Positions 39,417 to 49,129 are shown, counted from the stretch's first letter. The stretch: 64,000 nt of DNA from an uncultured Bacteroidales bacterium (GCA_902792535.1 CADAZU010000001.1:62001-126000); one strand, 5' to 3'. Numbers and translations are program-made. Notes: generated from the sequence alone by a model not told the origin.

Positions 39417-40352
39417 CTATTGCAATCTAAAATTCACCGGCACGGTGTATTTGACGCGAACCAGTTTGCCTCTCTGTTTGCCGGGTTGCCATCTCGGCAT
39501 GGACTTGATCACGCGTACCGCCTCTCTGTCAAGCGAAGGATCGCCTCCTGTGCGAACGACCTCCACGTTCTCTATCTTGCCGTCCTTGGCAACCACGAAC
39601 TGCACGATCACGCGTCCTTGGATCGAATTCTCCTGCGCGATCTTCGGGTATTTGACGTTCGCAGAAAGGAACTCCACCAGCGCATCTTGCCCACCCGGGA
39701 ACTCCGGCATCTGCATATAAGGCTCAAACTTCTGCTTCGGACGTTTTACTACTTTGCCTTTCTCGTTGTAATAAACGGTCGTCAGGTTCGTGGTCTTCTC
39801 GTCCATTGTTTCCTCGTATTGCAGCCCTCCGTCCGGGTAATAGCACTTGCGGGTATAGAAAATGCCCTCTGCGCCGTATTTGGCAGGTTTGTAACTCAGG
39901 ATCACTTCCTCTTTGGTCTTGCCGTTTGGATAGAGATACGTCTCTTGCGCCAACCGATTCCGCGCTTTGGTCGGAGGCGTGCCGGGCACAACGCTCTTGC
40001 GCTCCTCGATCACGAGGGTGTAGATCTCCATGGCTTCCACTTTGCCCTCTGCGTTGAAATAAAGCTGTTTGCCTTTCTGCAAACCCTGCCCTTCTCCGGC
40101 AGCCACGCGTTTCTGGACGGAGCGCAAGCGATCCTCCGCTTTCGTATAATACTGCATGGTCACAGTATTGGACGCGGTGTCCACTTTCTTGACCAGCCCG
40201 TACATCGTCGCTGCCTCTGGCGCAACGGCTTCATAGCTGTCATTCACCCAGATCTTAGCACCCTCCGCATAAGGCGGAGTTGCTTGATCCTCTGCTTGCG
40301 CGAACGCCCACGCAGGCATGCACAAAACAATAAAAATTAATAGTCTTTTCAT
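39417..40352 (-). CDS. Periplasmic protein with TonB C-terminal domain
   Basis: A 311-residue protein. The start MKRLLIFIVLCMPAWAFAQ is a signal peptide; this Met (40352) is chosen because the promoter's -7 box at 40386-40393 rules out the longest frame. The middle has repeated 'Y-x-x-x-G-K' strands (YFNAEGKVEAMEIY; YLYPNGKTKEEVIL; CYYPDGGLQYEETM) like toxin-immunity/MORN repeats. Residues 225-311 are a TonB C-terminal domain (MPEFPGGQDALVEFLSANVK; PRWQPGKQRGKLVRVKYTVP). The signal peptide instead of a membrane anchor means it is not a classical TonB; it may bind partners in the periplasm. Confidence 0.75.
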   Translation of the reverse strand: MKRLLIFIVLCMPAWAFAQAEDQATPPYAEGAKIWVNDSYEAVAPEAATMYGLVKKVDTASNTVTMQYYTKAEDRLRSVQKRVAAGEGQGLQKGKQLYFNAEGKVEAMEIYTLVIEERKSVVPGTPPTKARNRLAQETYLYPNGKTKEEVILSYKPAKYGAEGIFYTRKCYYPDGGLQYEETMDEKTTNLTTVYYNEKGKVVKRPKQKFEPYMQMPEFPGGQDALVEFLSANVKYPKIAQENSIQGRVIVQFVVAKDGKIENVEVVRTGGDPSLDREAVRVIKSMPRWQPGKQRGKLVRVKYTVPVNFRLQ

Positions 40353-40385
40353 GTTCCTTTTCATACGCACGTACATTTGAGCCTG

Positions 40386-40417
40386 CAAAATTACTACTTT
40401 TTTTTGAGATATGCAAG
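40386..40417 (-). promoter_or_regulatory. Promoter of the TonB-domain protein gene
   Basis: On the minus strand CTTGCATAT (from 40417), 20 bp spacer with an A-tract, TAATTTTG (40393-40386), 33 bp before the start codon. Confidence 0.75.
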
Positions 40418-40525
40418 AGTTTTGTGCATTTTTGCGCTCAGGAGGGCGAAAAAAGAGAGTAAAAAAGCGGCTGGAAAAGATACGATGGGGACGCTGTGGT
40501 TATAGTGCGAGGCGCTTACTAACCA

Positions 40526-40580
40526 ATGAATCACCTATGAATCACCTATGAATCACCTAAGAATCGCCTAAGAATCACCT
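40526..40580. repeat. Five tandem 11-bp repeats
   Basis: ATGAATCACCT is repeated three times from 40526, then two variants AAGAATCGCCT and AAGAATCACCT to 40580. The 668-bp gap 40353-41020 holds no gene; it holds this array, a palindrome, the 18-bp array and two promoters. Confidence 0.85.
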
Positions 40581-40603
40581 ATAGATTACAGCAAGAAAAC
40601 AGG

Positions 40604-40676
40604 TCAAAGCCCCCCAACCCCCTGAAGGGGGAGGAAGGGAGGAATGGAGGAAGGGGAAATGCCGACTGGCAGTCGG
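40604..40676. repeat. GC-rich palindromic element P6 with adjacent hairpin
   Basis: CCCCCT (40618-40623) pairs with AGGGGG (40626-40631), with CCCCCAA flank as in other copies. Thirty bases on, GCCGACT-GGC-AGTCGGC (about 40660-40676) is another perfect hairpin, similar to the one inside P1. Confidence 0.7.
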
Positions 40677-40770
40677 CGCAATACAAAGAATCTAACGGCG
40701 GCAAAAATGCCACCGAAGGGAACTAAGAGGACGGCGAAGCCGTGTCCAAATTGAATTTGGACGCAATAAA

Positions 40771-40870
40771 CAAAGTAAAACAGTAAAACAAAGTAAAACA
40801 ATAAAACAAAGTAAAACAGTAAAACAAAGTAAAACAGTAAAACAAAGTAAAACAGTAAAACAAAGTAAAT
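40771..40870. repeat. 18-bp tandem repeat, 5.5 copies
   Basis: The unit CAAAGTAAAACAGTAAAA is repeated from 40771 with one variant base (copy 2, A for G) and ends in a half unit CAAAGTAAAT. It lies 90 bp upstream of the MgtC-type promoter. Reading frames across it are artefacts of the repeat. Confidence 0.9.
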
Positions 40871-40959
40871 ATACCCACTATGTGCAAGCACCTGTGGCTA
40901 TAAGCGCGCCCGAAACAATAGAATAAAAATTCTATTTTGCTAAAATTTATCGTTAAAAA

Positions 40960-40991
40960 TTTGCATATGTGCAATTTTTGTTGTACCTTTG
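40960..40991 (+). promoter_or_regulatory. Promoter of the MgtC-type gene
   Basis: TTTGCATAT (from 40960), 20 bp spacer, TACCTTTG (40984-40991), 29 bp before the ATG. Confidence 0.8.
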
Positions 40992-41020
40992 CAGGCGATT
41001 TCAAGCTCGGGGAAAATTCT

Positions 41021-41470
41021 ATGATTGAGACTTTTATTCAAACGGACTGGATCGGGTTGCTGACAAAGGTTCTGTTGGCAACGGCGCTGGGCTATCTAAT
41101 GGGCATGGAGCGCGAGCTGCACGGCAAAGCGGTCGGACGCAGAACGATCTCCCTCATCGTCATCGGAAGTATGTTATATGTCTTAATGTCGCCATCCATT
41201 TTGGGTGGCGATAATTCGCGTGTGATCGCCCAAGTGGTGTCGGGCATCGGTTTCCTCGGCGCAGGTATCATCTTCAAGCACGGCGACACAGTGCGCGGAC
41301 TGACGACCGCTGCTACGGTCTGGTGTGCCGCTGCGATCGGATGTCTCTGCGGAGTCGGTATGTTCGCCGAAGCCATCATCGGCACAGCGGCGGTCATGGT
41401 GGTCAACCTGCTGTTCAAGCACGGCAAGATGCCCAAGACCACAAGCCCCACCGAAAGTGACGAAGAATGA
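41021..41470 (+). CDS. MgtC/SapB family membrane protein
   Basis: A 149-residue protein; ATG 41021 is chosen because it lies after the promoter. It has four membrane segments and the family motifs ALGYLMGMERELHGKAVGRR at about residues 22-41, VVSGIGFLGAGIIFKHGDTV and GLTTAATVWCAAAIGCLCGV. MgtC-type proteins help growth at low magnesium or regulate ATP synthase in pathogens; most free-standing homologues have no proven role. The C-terminus is short, lacking the ACT-like domain of true MgtC. Confidence 0.88.
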   Translation: MIETFIQTDWIGLLTKVLLATALGYLMGMERELHGKAVGRRTISLIVIGSMLYVLMSPSILGGDNSRVIAQVVSGIGFLGAGIIFKHGDTVRGLTTAATVWCAAAIGCLCGVGMFAEAIIGTAAVMVVNLLFKHGKMPKTTSPTESDEE

Positions 41471-41518
41471 GAGCCGGAACCTAGATTAACTATATCTACT
41501 AGATTAAACACAAATACT

Positions 41519-42325
41519 ATGATAAAAAGACAAATTCTCTATGTGCTGGTATGCCTGGTGGGCATGAGCATGCACAGCGTGCCGGCGTTCTCTTGGGGAC
41601 AAGAGGGACACCGGATTATTGCGAAAATCGCTTACGACAACCTCAAATGCAGTACCAAAAAGAAAGTGGACAAGATCGTGGGCAAACGCGGGATCATCTA
41701 TTATGCCAACTGGGCGGACGAGATTAAGAGCGACAACATTTACCCGCAGAGTATCAAAGACGGCTGGCATTTTCAGGACATGAACGCCGGCATGAGTGAC
41801 AGTCTGGTAGCGGACGCTTTGACCCACTATCCGACCGAAGGAGGCAGCCTCTTCCGTGCGCTGGACAGTCTCGAGATCGAGATGGCAGGCAAGAAAGTGG
41901 ATCCGATCAACGAGGAACACATTCTGCGGTTTATCATTCACCTCAACGGCGACCGTTATTGCCCGATGCACATCGCACACATGGACGACAAAGGCGGTAA
42001 CATGGTGAAGATGAAATGGTTCGGACGCGAGACGAACCTGCATACCGTCTGGGACTCCAAAATCATTGAAAGTCAAGGATATAGCTATACCGAATATGTC
42101 CAAATGATCCAAGACGAATACGGAGACATGAAGCGCGAGATTGAGAAGAAAAGCGACGAGCAGCTGCTGATAGAGAGTTACCAAATGACCGAAGCGATTT
42201 ACCAATACCAGGAGATTTGGGACGGCAACACCTACCACTATATCTACACCTGGCGTCAGCCCATGGAGCGGCAACTCTACATCGCCGGAATACGGTTGGC
42301 GATGTGGCTGAATAAAAATCTATAA
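41519..42325 (+). CDS. S1/P1-type secreted nuclease
   Basis: A 268-residue secreted enzyme. The signal peptide ends near residue 24, which would put W26 (FSWGQEGHR) close to the mature N-terminus, as needed for the trinuclear zinc site. Other ligands are H31, D in YYANWADEIKSD, the H in WHFQDM, and the run HLNGDRYCPMHIAHMDDKGG with NLHTVWDS. The family cleaves single-stranded DNA and RNA and removes 3'-phosphates from nucleotides. It is the first gene of the presumed nucleic-acid scavenging locus, 12 bp upstream of the TonB-dependent receptor. Confidence 0.92.
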   Translation: MIKRQILYVLVCLVGMSMHSVPAFSWGQEGHRIIAKIAYDNLKCSTKKKVDKIVGKRGIIYYANWADEIKSDNIYPQSIKDGWHFQDMNAGMSDSLVADALTHYPTEGGSLFRALDSLEIEMAGKKVDPINEEHILRFIIHLNGDRYCPMHIAHMDDKGGNMVKMKWFGRETNLHTVWDSKIIESQGYSYTEYVQMIQDEYGDMKREIEKKSDEQLLIESYQMTEAIYQYQEIWDGNTYHYIYTWRQPMERQLYIAGIRLAMWLNKNL

Positions 42326-42337
42326 TTTAACAACTCT

Positions 42338-45008
42338 ATGAGAAGATTTATTCCCTTAGTGCTGTGCCTATTCGCGGCGGGAAATCTGTTCGCCGAAGCA
42401 CAGAAAGTGACAGGAAGCGTCCGGGACGCGAAGACCGGTGAGGAGCTCATCGGCGTGTCGGTTCTGGAAGTCGGAACCACCAACGGAAACACCACCGATC
42501 TGGATGGTAATTTCACCCTCAACGTGGAGTCCGGAGCTACCCTGCAGTTGTCGTATGTGGGTTACAAGACCTTAGTAGTAGAAAGTAGAAAGTCGAAAGA
42601 CAAAAGCATTGACCTCGGTGTCATCCGTCTGGAGCCGGAAGCGATTGCGTTGGAAGACGTGACGATCACGGGTCAGATGGCGCGCACCCAGCAGACGCCG
42701 GTGGCGGTGAGCCAAGTGACGGCGCTGGAGATCGAGGAGCGTCTGGCGGGTCAGGAGTTTCCGGAAGTGCTGAAGAACACACCGGGTGTACACGCCCAAC
42801 GTAGCGACCATGATCAACGGTGTGCCGATGAACGACATGGAGGGCGGTACGGTCTATTGGAGCAACTGGCAGGGTCTGAGCGACGTGACATCGGTCATGC
42901 AGACCCAGCGCGGTATGGGTGCTTCCAAACTGTCGGCACCTTCCGTCGGCGGTACGATCAACATCGTCACCCGCGGCATTGACGCCAAGAAAGGCGGTTC
43001 GCTGAGTTACGCTATGGGAAACGACGGATACAACAAAGTGATGTTCAGCGTGAGCACGGGTCTGATGAAAAACGGCTGGGCGATCACCGTCATGGGTAGC
43101 CGCACTTGGGGTAATGGATATATCCAGGGAACAAGTTTCCAAGGATACAGCTATTTCGCCAACATCTCCAAACGCATCAACGAGAACCACCAGCTCTCGC
43201 TCACGGGTTTCGGAGCGCCGCAGTGGCACTGGACCCGTCCGGCAGGACGTTACGGCGCGCTGACGCTGGCGGAATGGAACCGCGTGGCGCAATACATGCC
43301 GTCCGGTATGGACCGCCGCAGATACAACCCTTCCTACGGTCTGGGACGCGACGGCAAACAAGCCGGAACGAACTACAACCAATACCACAAGCCGCAGATC
43401 AGCCTCAACCATATCTGGCAGATCGACGACCTCAGCAGTCTCTCCACCACCGCCTATGTCTCCATCGGACGCGGTTTCGGACGCACGGCGGAGAACGGCT
43501 ACGGTTCGGCTTATTCGTACAGCGACCTGACGAACGGAGCAGCGAACGGTCAGATCACAACTACCTTCCGCGACCCCGTCACCGGTATGTTTGACTACGG
43601 CATGGTACAAGAGATCAACGCCGCTTCCGAGTCCGGATCGGAACTCGTCATCTGCGAGAACCGTAACTACCACAACTGGGTGGGACTCGTCTCGACGTAC
43701 GACAAGAAATTCCTTGACTGCCTCGAACTGACAGCCGGTGTCGATGTGCGGTACTACCAGGGTATTCACCAAGCGGTCGTAAGCGACCTCTTCGGCGGCA
43801 GTTATTATATCGACGCTACGCGTAGCAAGGTCAATCCCGCGAACAACCCCAATGCGGCGGACATCAACTGGGTAACCGAGAAATTAGGAGTTGGCGACAT
43901 CGCCTACCGCGACTACACAGGTACGATCGTGCAGGAAGGAATCTTCGGAAGCCTGGAATACAGCAAGAACAATCTCTCCGCCTTCATCAACGGTTCGCTC
44001 TCTTTCAACCATAACTGGCGTACCGACCGCTACTATTATAATAATGTTACCGCGCGCGACTCCGTTGTACGCGTGAGCGGAACAATCAAGGGCGGTCTGA
44101 ACTACAAGTTCGCCAAATGGCACAACGTCTTCGTCAACGCCGGTTATATCAGCCGTGCGCCGAAATACCAGAACATCTACATGTCGGTCAGCACGTCCAA
44201 CGCCATCAACAACCAAGCCCGCAACGAGCAGATCGCGTCCGTCGAGATCGGTTACGGCTTTGAGAACCAATACGCTTCGATCCACGTGAACGGCTATTTC
44301 ACGGAATGGATGGACAAAGCCATGACCAAATACGGTACGCTCAACGACCAAGTGACCAATTACTACCTTAATATGACGGGCGTGGGCGCGCGACACATGG
44401 GACTGGAGTTCGAGGGTAAGGTTCGTCCGACCAAATGGCTGGAGATCAGCGCAATGGTCTCCCTCGGCGACTGGAAATGGGATCGCGACAGCGTGGTGGG
44501 TTACGCCTACGACGAACACGGCATGCCTATGACCGCAGACGGACAAGTGACCCAGATCGGTGCACCTGACCATTTCTGGGCAAAAGTGAACATGAAGGGC
44601 ATCCACGTCGGCGGACAGGCACAGACGACTGCTAACTTCGGTATCCTCTTCAAGCCGTTCAAGGGCTTCCGCATCGGCGGCGAATACACCCTCTACGACC
44701 GCAACTACAGCTACTACGCTTTCTCCGGAAGCGACCTCACGCCGGGCAAAGTGATGAATATAGTAGAGCCGTACCGCTGTCCGCTGGGCGGCAGCCTCGA
44801 CCTCAGAGCCAGCTATGCCTTCGACATGGGACCGATCCGCGCAACGATCCGAGGCAACGTGACCAACGTGCTCAACCAATACTACATCGAGAAAGCCTGG
44901 TCCGCCAGCACGACCACCACGACCGTTTCGGAGAACACCAAGGACAACATCTATTTCTTCTACAACAAAGGAAGACAATGGAATATCAGCCTTAAATTAC
45001 AGTTCTAA
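42338..45008 (+). pseudogene. TonB-dependent receptor, broken by a deletion with frameshift in the plug domain
   Basis: Two frames make up one receptor. The first (42338-42982) has a signal peptide, a carboxypeptidase-regulatory-like domain (VTGSVRDAKTGEELIGVSVL) and the plug start up to LKNTPGVHA. The second (from 42786) resumes at NVATMINGVPMNDMEGGTVY and runs through the barrel to a C-terminal Phe. Between them the usual plug segment (GGGYGD..I..RGF) of about 20 residues is absent and the frame changes at about 42790-42800. The gene is thus an inactivated or misassembled receptor. Downstream genes keep the receptor's operon direction. Confidence 0.75.
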
Positions 45009-45047
45009 AAAGATTTGAAGATTTGATAATTTGAAAATTTGAAGATT

Positions 45048-46850
45048 ATGAAAGCAAACTATATTTTAGGCGCAGCCTTGGTACTTGGTACTTTGTCTCT
45101 CGGTACTTCGTGCGAGAACTATTTCGACGAGAAATACATGGGCAACGGCGATCCCCAAATCACCGATGTGCGCACCGGCATGACGTACGAACTGACCGAC
45201 GACGACTACAAACAGATCACCACCTTTGCGGAGAACAAAGAGAAAGCCCTTGCGCTCGATCCCGTGGACTCCACCGGACTGAAAGAGTTGATGGCTATCG
45301 CTACCGAGAAATCGTTCACGGAGACCGCCTCGGCGGATATGTACGTCCCCGCATTGATGCAAAGCAAATTCCCTTATCTGGACAATGGTACGACCTGCGA
45401 TGTGCTCTACACCATGCGCGAAGGCAAGTCCAACCGCGTCAAAGAGTTCGGGAATGCCCGCCCGATAGTGCTCACGACGGACGACTATGAAGCTATCTGG
45501 CAGAAACGCGGAGCGGACTACCTCACCCCGGCTACAGTGACCGGCATTCCGGCATTTTTATCTAATTCTCTGCCAACAGTCAAAGAGGGACAGATCGCGC
45601 TGGTCTCCTATACGTTCTGCGAAGACGAACCGGATCCGTCGGAGTTGTCGGACTTCCTGCCGTACGAACTGACGCTGAGCGAGTTACTTGCTTTTCCTGA
45701 TAATAAGAAGCACCAGATAAGCGGCTATGTAGGCGAAGTAAAGTCCACGATCTATGGTCGTTTCTATATGACAGACGGCGAAGAGAGCATCTATGTCTAT
45801 GGTCTGACGGACGAGGACGGCAACAAGGTATGGAAAGACAAAGGTATCCAGACGGGCGACGCGATTACCATCACGGGCCGCTATTCCGAGGAGAACGGCG
45901 AACCGCAGATTCTGGACGCTATCTATGTCAGCCACACCCCGGCTAATCCTTCTCCTGCTCCGAGGAGAGCCAAACAGGCACGTCATTTCGAGACCGTCAA
46001 TGCGATCTACCAACTGACCGCAGACGGATGGGCTCCTTACGCCAACGACCAACTGAAAGTTGCTATCGCACTGCCGCAACGGATCTACGAATCCGCAGGA
46101 GTGAGCCAGATCGCAGACATGGACATCATTCTCAAATACCTGCAAGCGACTTATCCTTATGCCGCCGACAAAGAGATCTATCTCGTAGCGTACATGGGCA
46201 AGAACGGCGCTACGGCAGACGAATGGGTAGTCAACGGCACCGAGTTCGAATTGACAACAGGTTATATCACCGAAACGATGTCCTTCGAACGCAAGAACAA
46301 CGCGTGGATGGCGAATATATCTACGTACCTGCAGGCGAAGTTTGTAGGCGAAGGACCGGGTAAGTTCACGATCCAACATGTCTCGCTGGACGGACTGAGT
46401 TATATCTGGCGCTATCAAGCGGCGTACGGTATGACCGCTTCGGCTTATGTCAGCGGCACGAACCACCGCGTAGAGGACTGGCTCATCTCGCCGAATATAC
46501 GGCTCAAGAAAAGCGTCCAGCCGCAACTGACGTTTGATCAGGCGGTGCGCTACGGCGATGTCACCAACAATCCCAAATGGCTCAACGTTATGGTCACCGA
46601 CAACTACACCGGCGATGTAGCTTCCACCGAATGGAAACAACTGGCATGGCCAGCCGACCTGCCGGACGGTAGCAACTGGGTATTCCAGAGCTCAGGTATC
46701 TTTGATCTCTCCGAATACAACGGAAAGACCATCGTCATCGCCTTCCGCTACGACACGGACATTGACGGCGTGGACGTCGCTTCCGCTCCTACATGGGAAA
46801 TCCAAAATCTTCTGCTGGCTGAACCTGCGGAGGAAGAAAACAAAGAATAA
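45048..46850 (+). CDS. Surface lipoprotein of the receptor operon (DUF5689-like, OB and choice-of-anchor-type domains)
   Basis: A 600-residue lipoprotein starting MKANYILGAALVLGTLSLGT followed by the lipid Cys. The ATG at 45048 is used; a TTG three codons earlier lies in a word array. Residues 20-200 are a helical N-terminal part. Residues 210-300 form an OB-like/DUF5689-type domain (ELTLSELLAFPDNKKHQISG, YVGEVKSTIYGRFYMTDGEE). Residues 430-595 form a jelly-roll 'choice-of-anchor' domain (EDWLISPNIRLKKSVQPQLT, FDLSEYNGKTIVIAFRYDTD). Pairing with a receptor is typical for SusD-like or nuclease-linked uptake systems. Confidence 0.65.
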   Translation: MKANYILGAALVLGTLSLGTSCENYFDEKYMGNGDPQITDVRTGMTYELTDDDYKQITTFAENKEKALALDPVDSTGLKELMAIATEKSFTETASADMYVPALMQSKFPYLDNGTTCDVLYTMREGKSNRVKEFGNARPIVLTTDDYEAIWQKRGADYLTPATVTGIPAFLSNSLPTVKEGQIALVSYTFCEDEPDPSELSDFLPYELTLSELLAFPDNKKHQISGYVGEVKSTIYGRFYMTDGEESIYVYGLTDEDGNKVWKDKGIQTGDAITITGRYSEENGEPQILDAIYVSHTPANPSPAPRRAKQARHFETVNAIYQLTADGWAPYANDQLKVAIALPQRIYESAGVSQIADMDIILKYLQATYPYAADKEIYLVAYMGKNGATADEWVVNGTEFELTTGYITETMSFERKNNAWMANISTYLQAKFVGEGPGKFTIQHVSLDGLSYIWRYQAAYGMTASAYVSGTNHRVEDWLISPNIRLKKSVQPQLTFDQAVRYGDVTNNPKWLNVMVTDNYTGDVASTEWKQLAWPADLPDGSNWVFQSSGIFDLSEYNGKTIVIAFRYDTDIDGVDVASAPTWEIQNLLLAEPAEEENKE

Positions 46851-46887
46851 AATTAAAATTTCTAAATTAAAAATTAAAAATTGCTTT

Positions 46888-48090
46888 ATGAAAAAGATTT
46901 TTACTTTTGCAGCTCTCCTATGTGCAGCTGTAACGATGAATGCAGAAATCACTGCAATGACCTGCGCAGAGGCTAAAGAGGCTGCCCTTGCCATTGATCG
47001 TGGTAACCAAGAGTCGGCCACCGGTACCGACTCCGTAGCTGTAACCGGCTATGTAACCAACACCAACGGCTCTATCAGTCGCGGTCAGCAGACTTTCTGG
47101 TTAGACGATGTAAAAGGTAACGTAAAGACTTTCCAAGCATATTGGTGCAATATCCCCGAGGGAGAGGATCCGCTTAATGTAGGCGACAAAGTGACCATCA
47201 AAGGTTTCCTGATGAATTACAAAGGAACCACCGCCGAGATGAAAAACGGCGACACATATATTCTGGAGAGAGTTTCCGTACATCTTGACACAATGAAAGT
47301 TAGTGTTTGTGATGCGATCGAGGAAGGCGAGTCACTCAATGACGGAGCAGTCAGCGATGACTATTTCAGCGTTAGCGGACGCGTTGTTTCTGTGGACATG
47401 ACTAACGACCAATACATGCAGGAGACCTTCTGGATGCAATGCGCCGACAATGAGAAACGCTTTGAGGCTTACTATGTAACGATTCAAGGCAGCGAATTCG
47501 CAGAGATCGGCGACAGCGTACTAGTATTGGGCAAACTGACTAATTTCGCCAATGCCAGCGGCAATGTGATTGAAATCGCCAACGGCAAAGCATGGATCAT
47601 TGAGAAAGGCGAGAAACAAGCGACTCCGCGCGTTTCTGTAGCACAAGCGCTCGAAATCGGTCAGGCTCTGGAGCAAGGTGAAAAAACAGACGGAATGTAC
47701 CTCATTGAGGGATATGTGGACAGCATCAGTTCTGCATACAGCGACCAATACAAGAACATCTCCTTCTTCATGACGGACGACATGACAGCTCCTACGTTTG
47801 ACCTCGAGGTGTACCGCGGTAAATTCAATACCGACATTCCTGTAGGCACCAAGGTTTACGTTCTCGGTCAAATCCAGCGCTACTACAAAGCCGCTGATCC
47901 GGAAAAGGAACTGGAAGAGGTGGACAAAGTACAAATCAGCAATGGTACCGTTTACCTTAATGACCCGCAGGGAATTGAGAATGTACAAAATACCAAAGTA
48001 CAAAGTACTAAAGTGATCGAGAACGGGCAAGTAGTCATCATCCGCAACGGTGTCCGCTACAATGCACTCGGCGCGAAAATTGAGAAATGA
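46888..48090 (+). CDS. Secreted protein with three OB-fold-like domains and a T9SS-like C-terminus
   Basis: A 400-residue protein with signal peptide MKKIFTFAALLCAAVTMNAE. Three repeats of about 110 residues follow, each with 'V-x-G-[YR]-V...F-[WF]' strands: SVAVTGYVTNTNGSISRGQQ, FSVSGRVVSVDMTNDQYMQE and YLIEGYVDSISSAYSDQYKN, with linking strands such as VGDKVTIKGFLMNY. These resemble OB-fold nucleic-acid-binding domains. The end, ENGQVVIIRNGVRYNALGAK, matches the C-termini of the giant proteins at 49761 and 55130. Its linker (NVQNTKVQSTKV) is encoded by a word array of GTACAAA units. Confidence 0.65.
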   Translation: MKKIFTFAALLCAAVTMNAEITAMTCAEAKEAALAIDRGNQESATGTDSVAVTGYVTNTNGSISRGQQTFWLDDVKGNVKTFQAYWCNIPEGEDPLNVGDKVTIKGFLMNYKGTTAEMKNGDTYILERVSVHLDTMKVSVCDAIEEGESLNDGAVSDDYFSVSGRVVSVDMTNDQYMQETFWMQCADNEKRFEAYYVTIQGSEFAEIGDSVLVLGKLTNFANASGNVIEIANGKAWIIEKGEKQATPRVSVAQALEIGQALEQGEKTDGMYLIEGYVDSISSAYSDQYKNISFFMTDDMTAPTFDLEVYRGKFNTDIPVGTKVYVLGQIQRYYKAADPEKELEEVDKVQISNGTVYLNDPQGIENVQNTKVQSTKVIENGQVVIIRNGVRYNALGAKIEK

Positions 48091-48107
48091 TAATTGAGAA
48101 TTAAGAA

Positions 48108-48956
48108 TTGAGAATTAAGACGCTCATAGTATCTGTAGTTTTGTGTCTGTGCTCGCTGATGGCGAGTGCAGGCACGAACCTGCAGTTATACTACGACTTC
48201 GGATCGCTCGGAACGGCTTGCCAAAACCAGCGTTCCAACCGCGTCACTACGACGCTCGAACTCTTCTACCCCGACCCCTGGGGCAATACATTCGCCTTCA
48301 TCGATCTGGACTATAACATCCACCCTTCCGACCCGAAAAATACACCCTTCATGGGCTATTTCGAGATCGCACGGTGTCTCAATTTCTGGTCCAAGACGGC
48401 AGCCAAAGACCTGTCCGTCCAAGTGGAATACAACGGCGGATTAGGGTTATACAAAGACCTGATCGGAGACATCCGAGGCTACGGCATCAACCATGCCGCT
48501 CTCGTCGGACTGAACTATTGTCTCCATACCGCGGACTACAAGAATATCTTCAACCTCGAATTGCTCTTCAAATATGTTGTAGATGAATACAACATGTGGC
48601 AGTACCGGGACGCAAGCGGTCAATGGATCCGGCAAGCCGGCAACACGATCCCCTTGCAGTTTACTTTTGTCTGGGGCTGCGACGATTTCTGCACGCTGCC
48701 CGGACTACGCTTCTCAGGCTTCCTCGATATTTGGGGACAGAAACTGCTCGTGCCGGATTACCGCAACAATACCTATACCGACCCTACTAAACAATCGTTT
48801 GTCCTCATCTCCGAACCGCAACTATGGTACAATGTCGGACGATGGTTCAAATGTCCGAACCTGAATATCGGTACCGAAATCGAGTTCAGTTATAATTTCA
48901 TCGGCAAAGGATTTATGTGCAACCCTTGCCTCGGCATCAAGTGGTGTTTTGACTAA
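48108..48956 (+). CDS. DUF5020 family, Tsx-like outer-membrane channel
   Basis: A 282-residue protein, signal peptide MRIKTLIVSVVLCLCSLMAS, then a 12-strand-type barrel with aromatic girdle strands (LQLYYDFGSLG, NTFAFIDLDYNI, FSGFLDIWGQKLLVPDYRNN) ending in CLGIKWCFD. It matches DUF5020, which resembles the nucleoside channel Tsx. No ATG precedes the signal peptide; the frame opens with TTG at 48108, inside a word array (AATTGAGAATTAAG units) that replaces the usual start region. It closes the presumed nucleic-acid uptake locus. Confidence 0.75.
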   Translation: MRIKTLIVSVVLCLCSLMASAGTNLQLYYDFGSLGTACQNQRSNRVTTTLELFYPDPWGNTFAFIDLDYNIHPSDPKNTPFMGYFEIARCLNFWSKTAAKDLSVQVEYNGGLGLYKDLIGDIRGYGINHAALVGLNYCLHTADYKNIFNLELLFKYVVDEYNMWQYRDASGQWIRQAGNTIPLQFTFVWGCDDFCTLPGLRFSGFLDIWGQKLLVPDYRNNTYTDPTKQSFVLISEPQLWYNVGRWFKCPNLNIGTEIEFSYNFIGKGFMCNPCLGIKWCFD

Positions 48957-49080
48957 GACTTTCAGCCTTCAGCTGTCAACCATCAGCCTTCAGACTTCTT
49001 GATGTTGGCAGTCACGTTTCTATTTCCCGAAACACCCACGAATCCCCCACGAAACAACATAGGAAAAAGCCTTAATGATG

Positions 49081-49111
49081 TTGCATTTCGACAAAAATGC
49101 AATATTTTTCT
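49081..49111 (+). terminator. Hairpin terminator after the receptor operon
   Basis: TTGCATTT (49081-49088) pairs with AAATGCAA (49095-49102) round CGACAA, followed by a T-rich run. It lies 125 bp after the DUF5020 stop. Confidence 0.65.
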
Positions 49112-49129
49112 TTATTTTTATTGATATTA

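Noticed and set aside
39417..40352. Classical TonB energy transducer
   Set aside because: It has a cleavable-type signal peptide and no Pro-rich periplasmic span, so only the C-terminal domain is TonB-like.
40771..40870. CRISPR array
   Set aside because: The units are 18 bp, directly adjacent, without spacers, and there are no cas genes.
40604..41004. Frames with repeated LFYCFT residues
   Set aside because: They are translations of the 18-bp tandem array, not proteins.
42666..44978. Two long minus-strand frames (42666-43772 and 43884-44978)
   Set aside because: They are antisense to the TonB-dependent receptor barrel.
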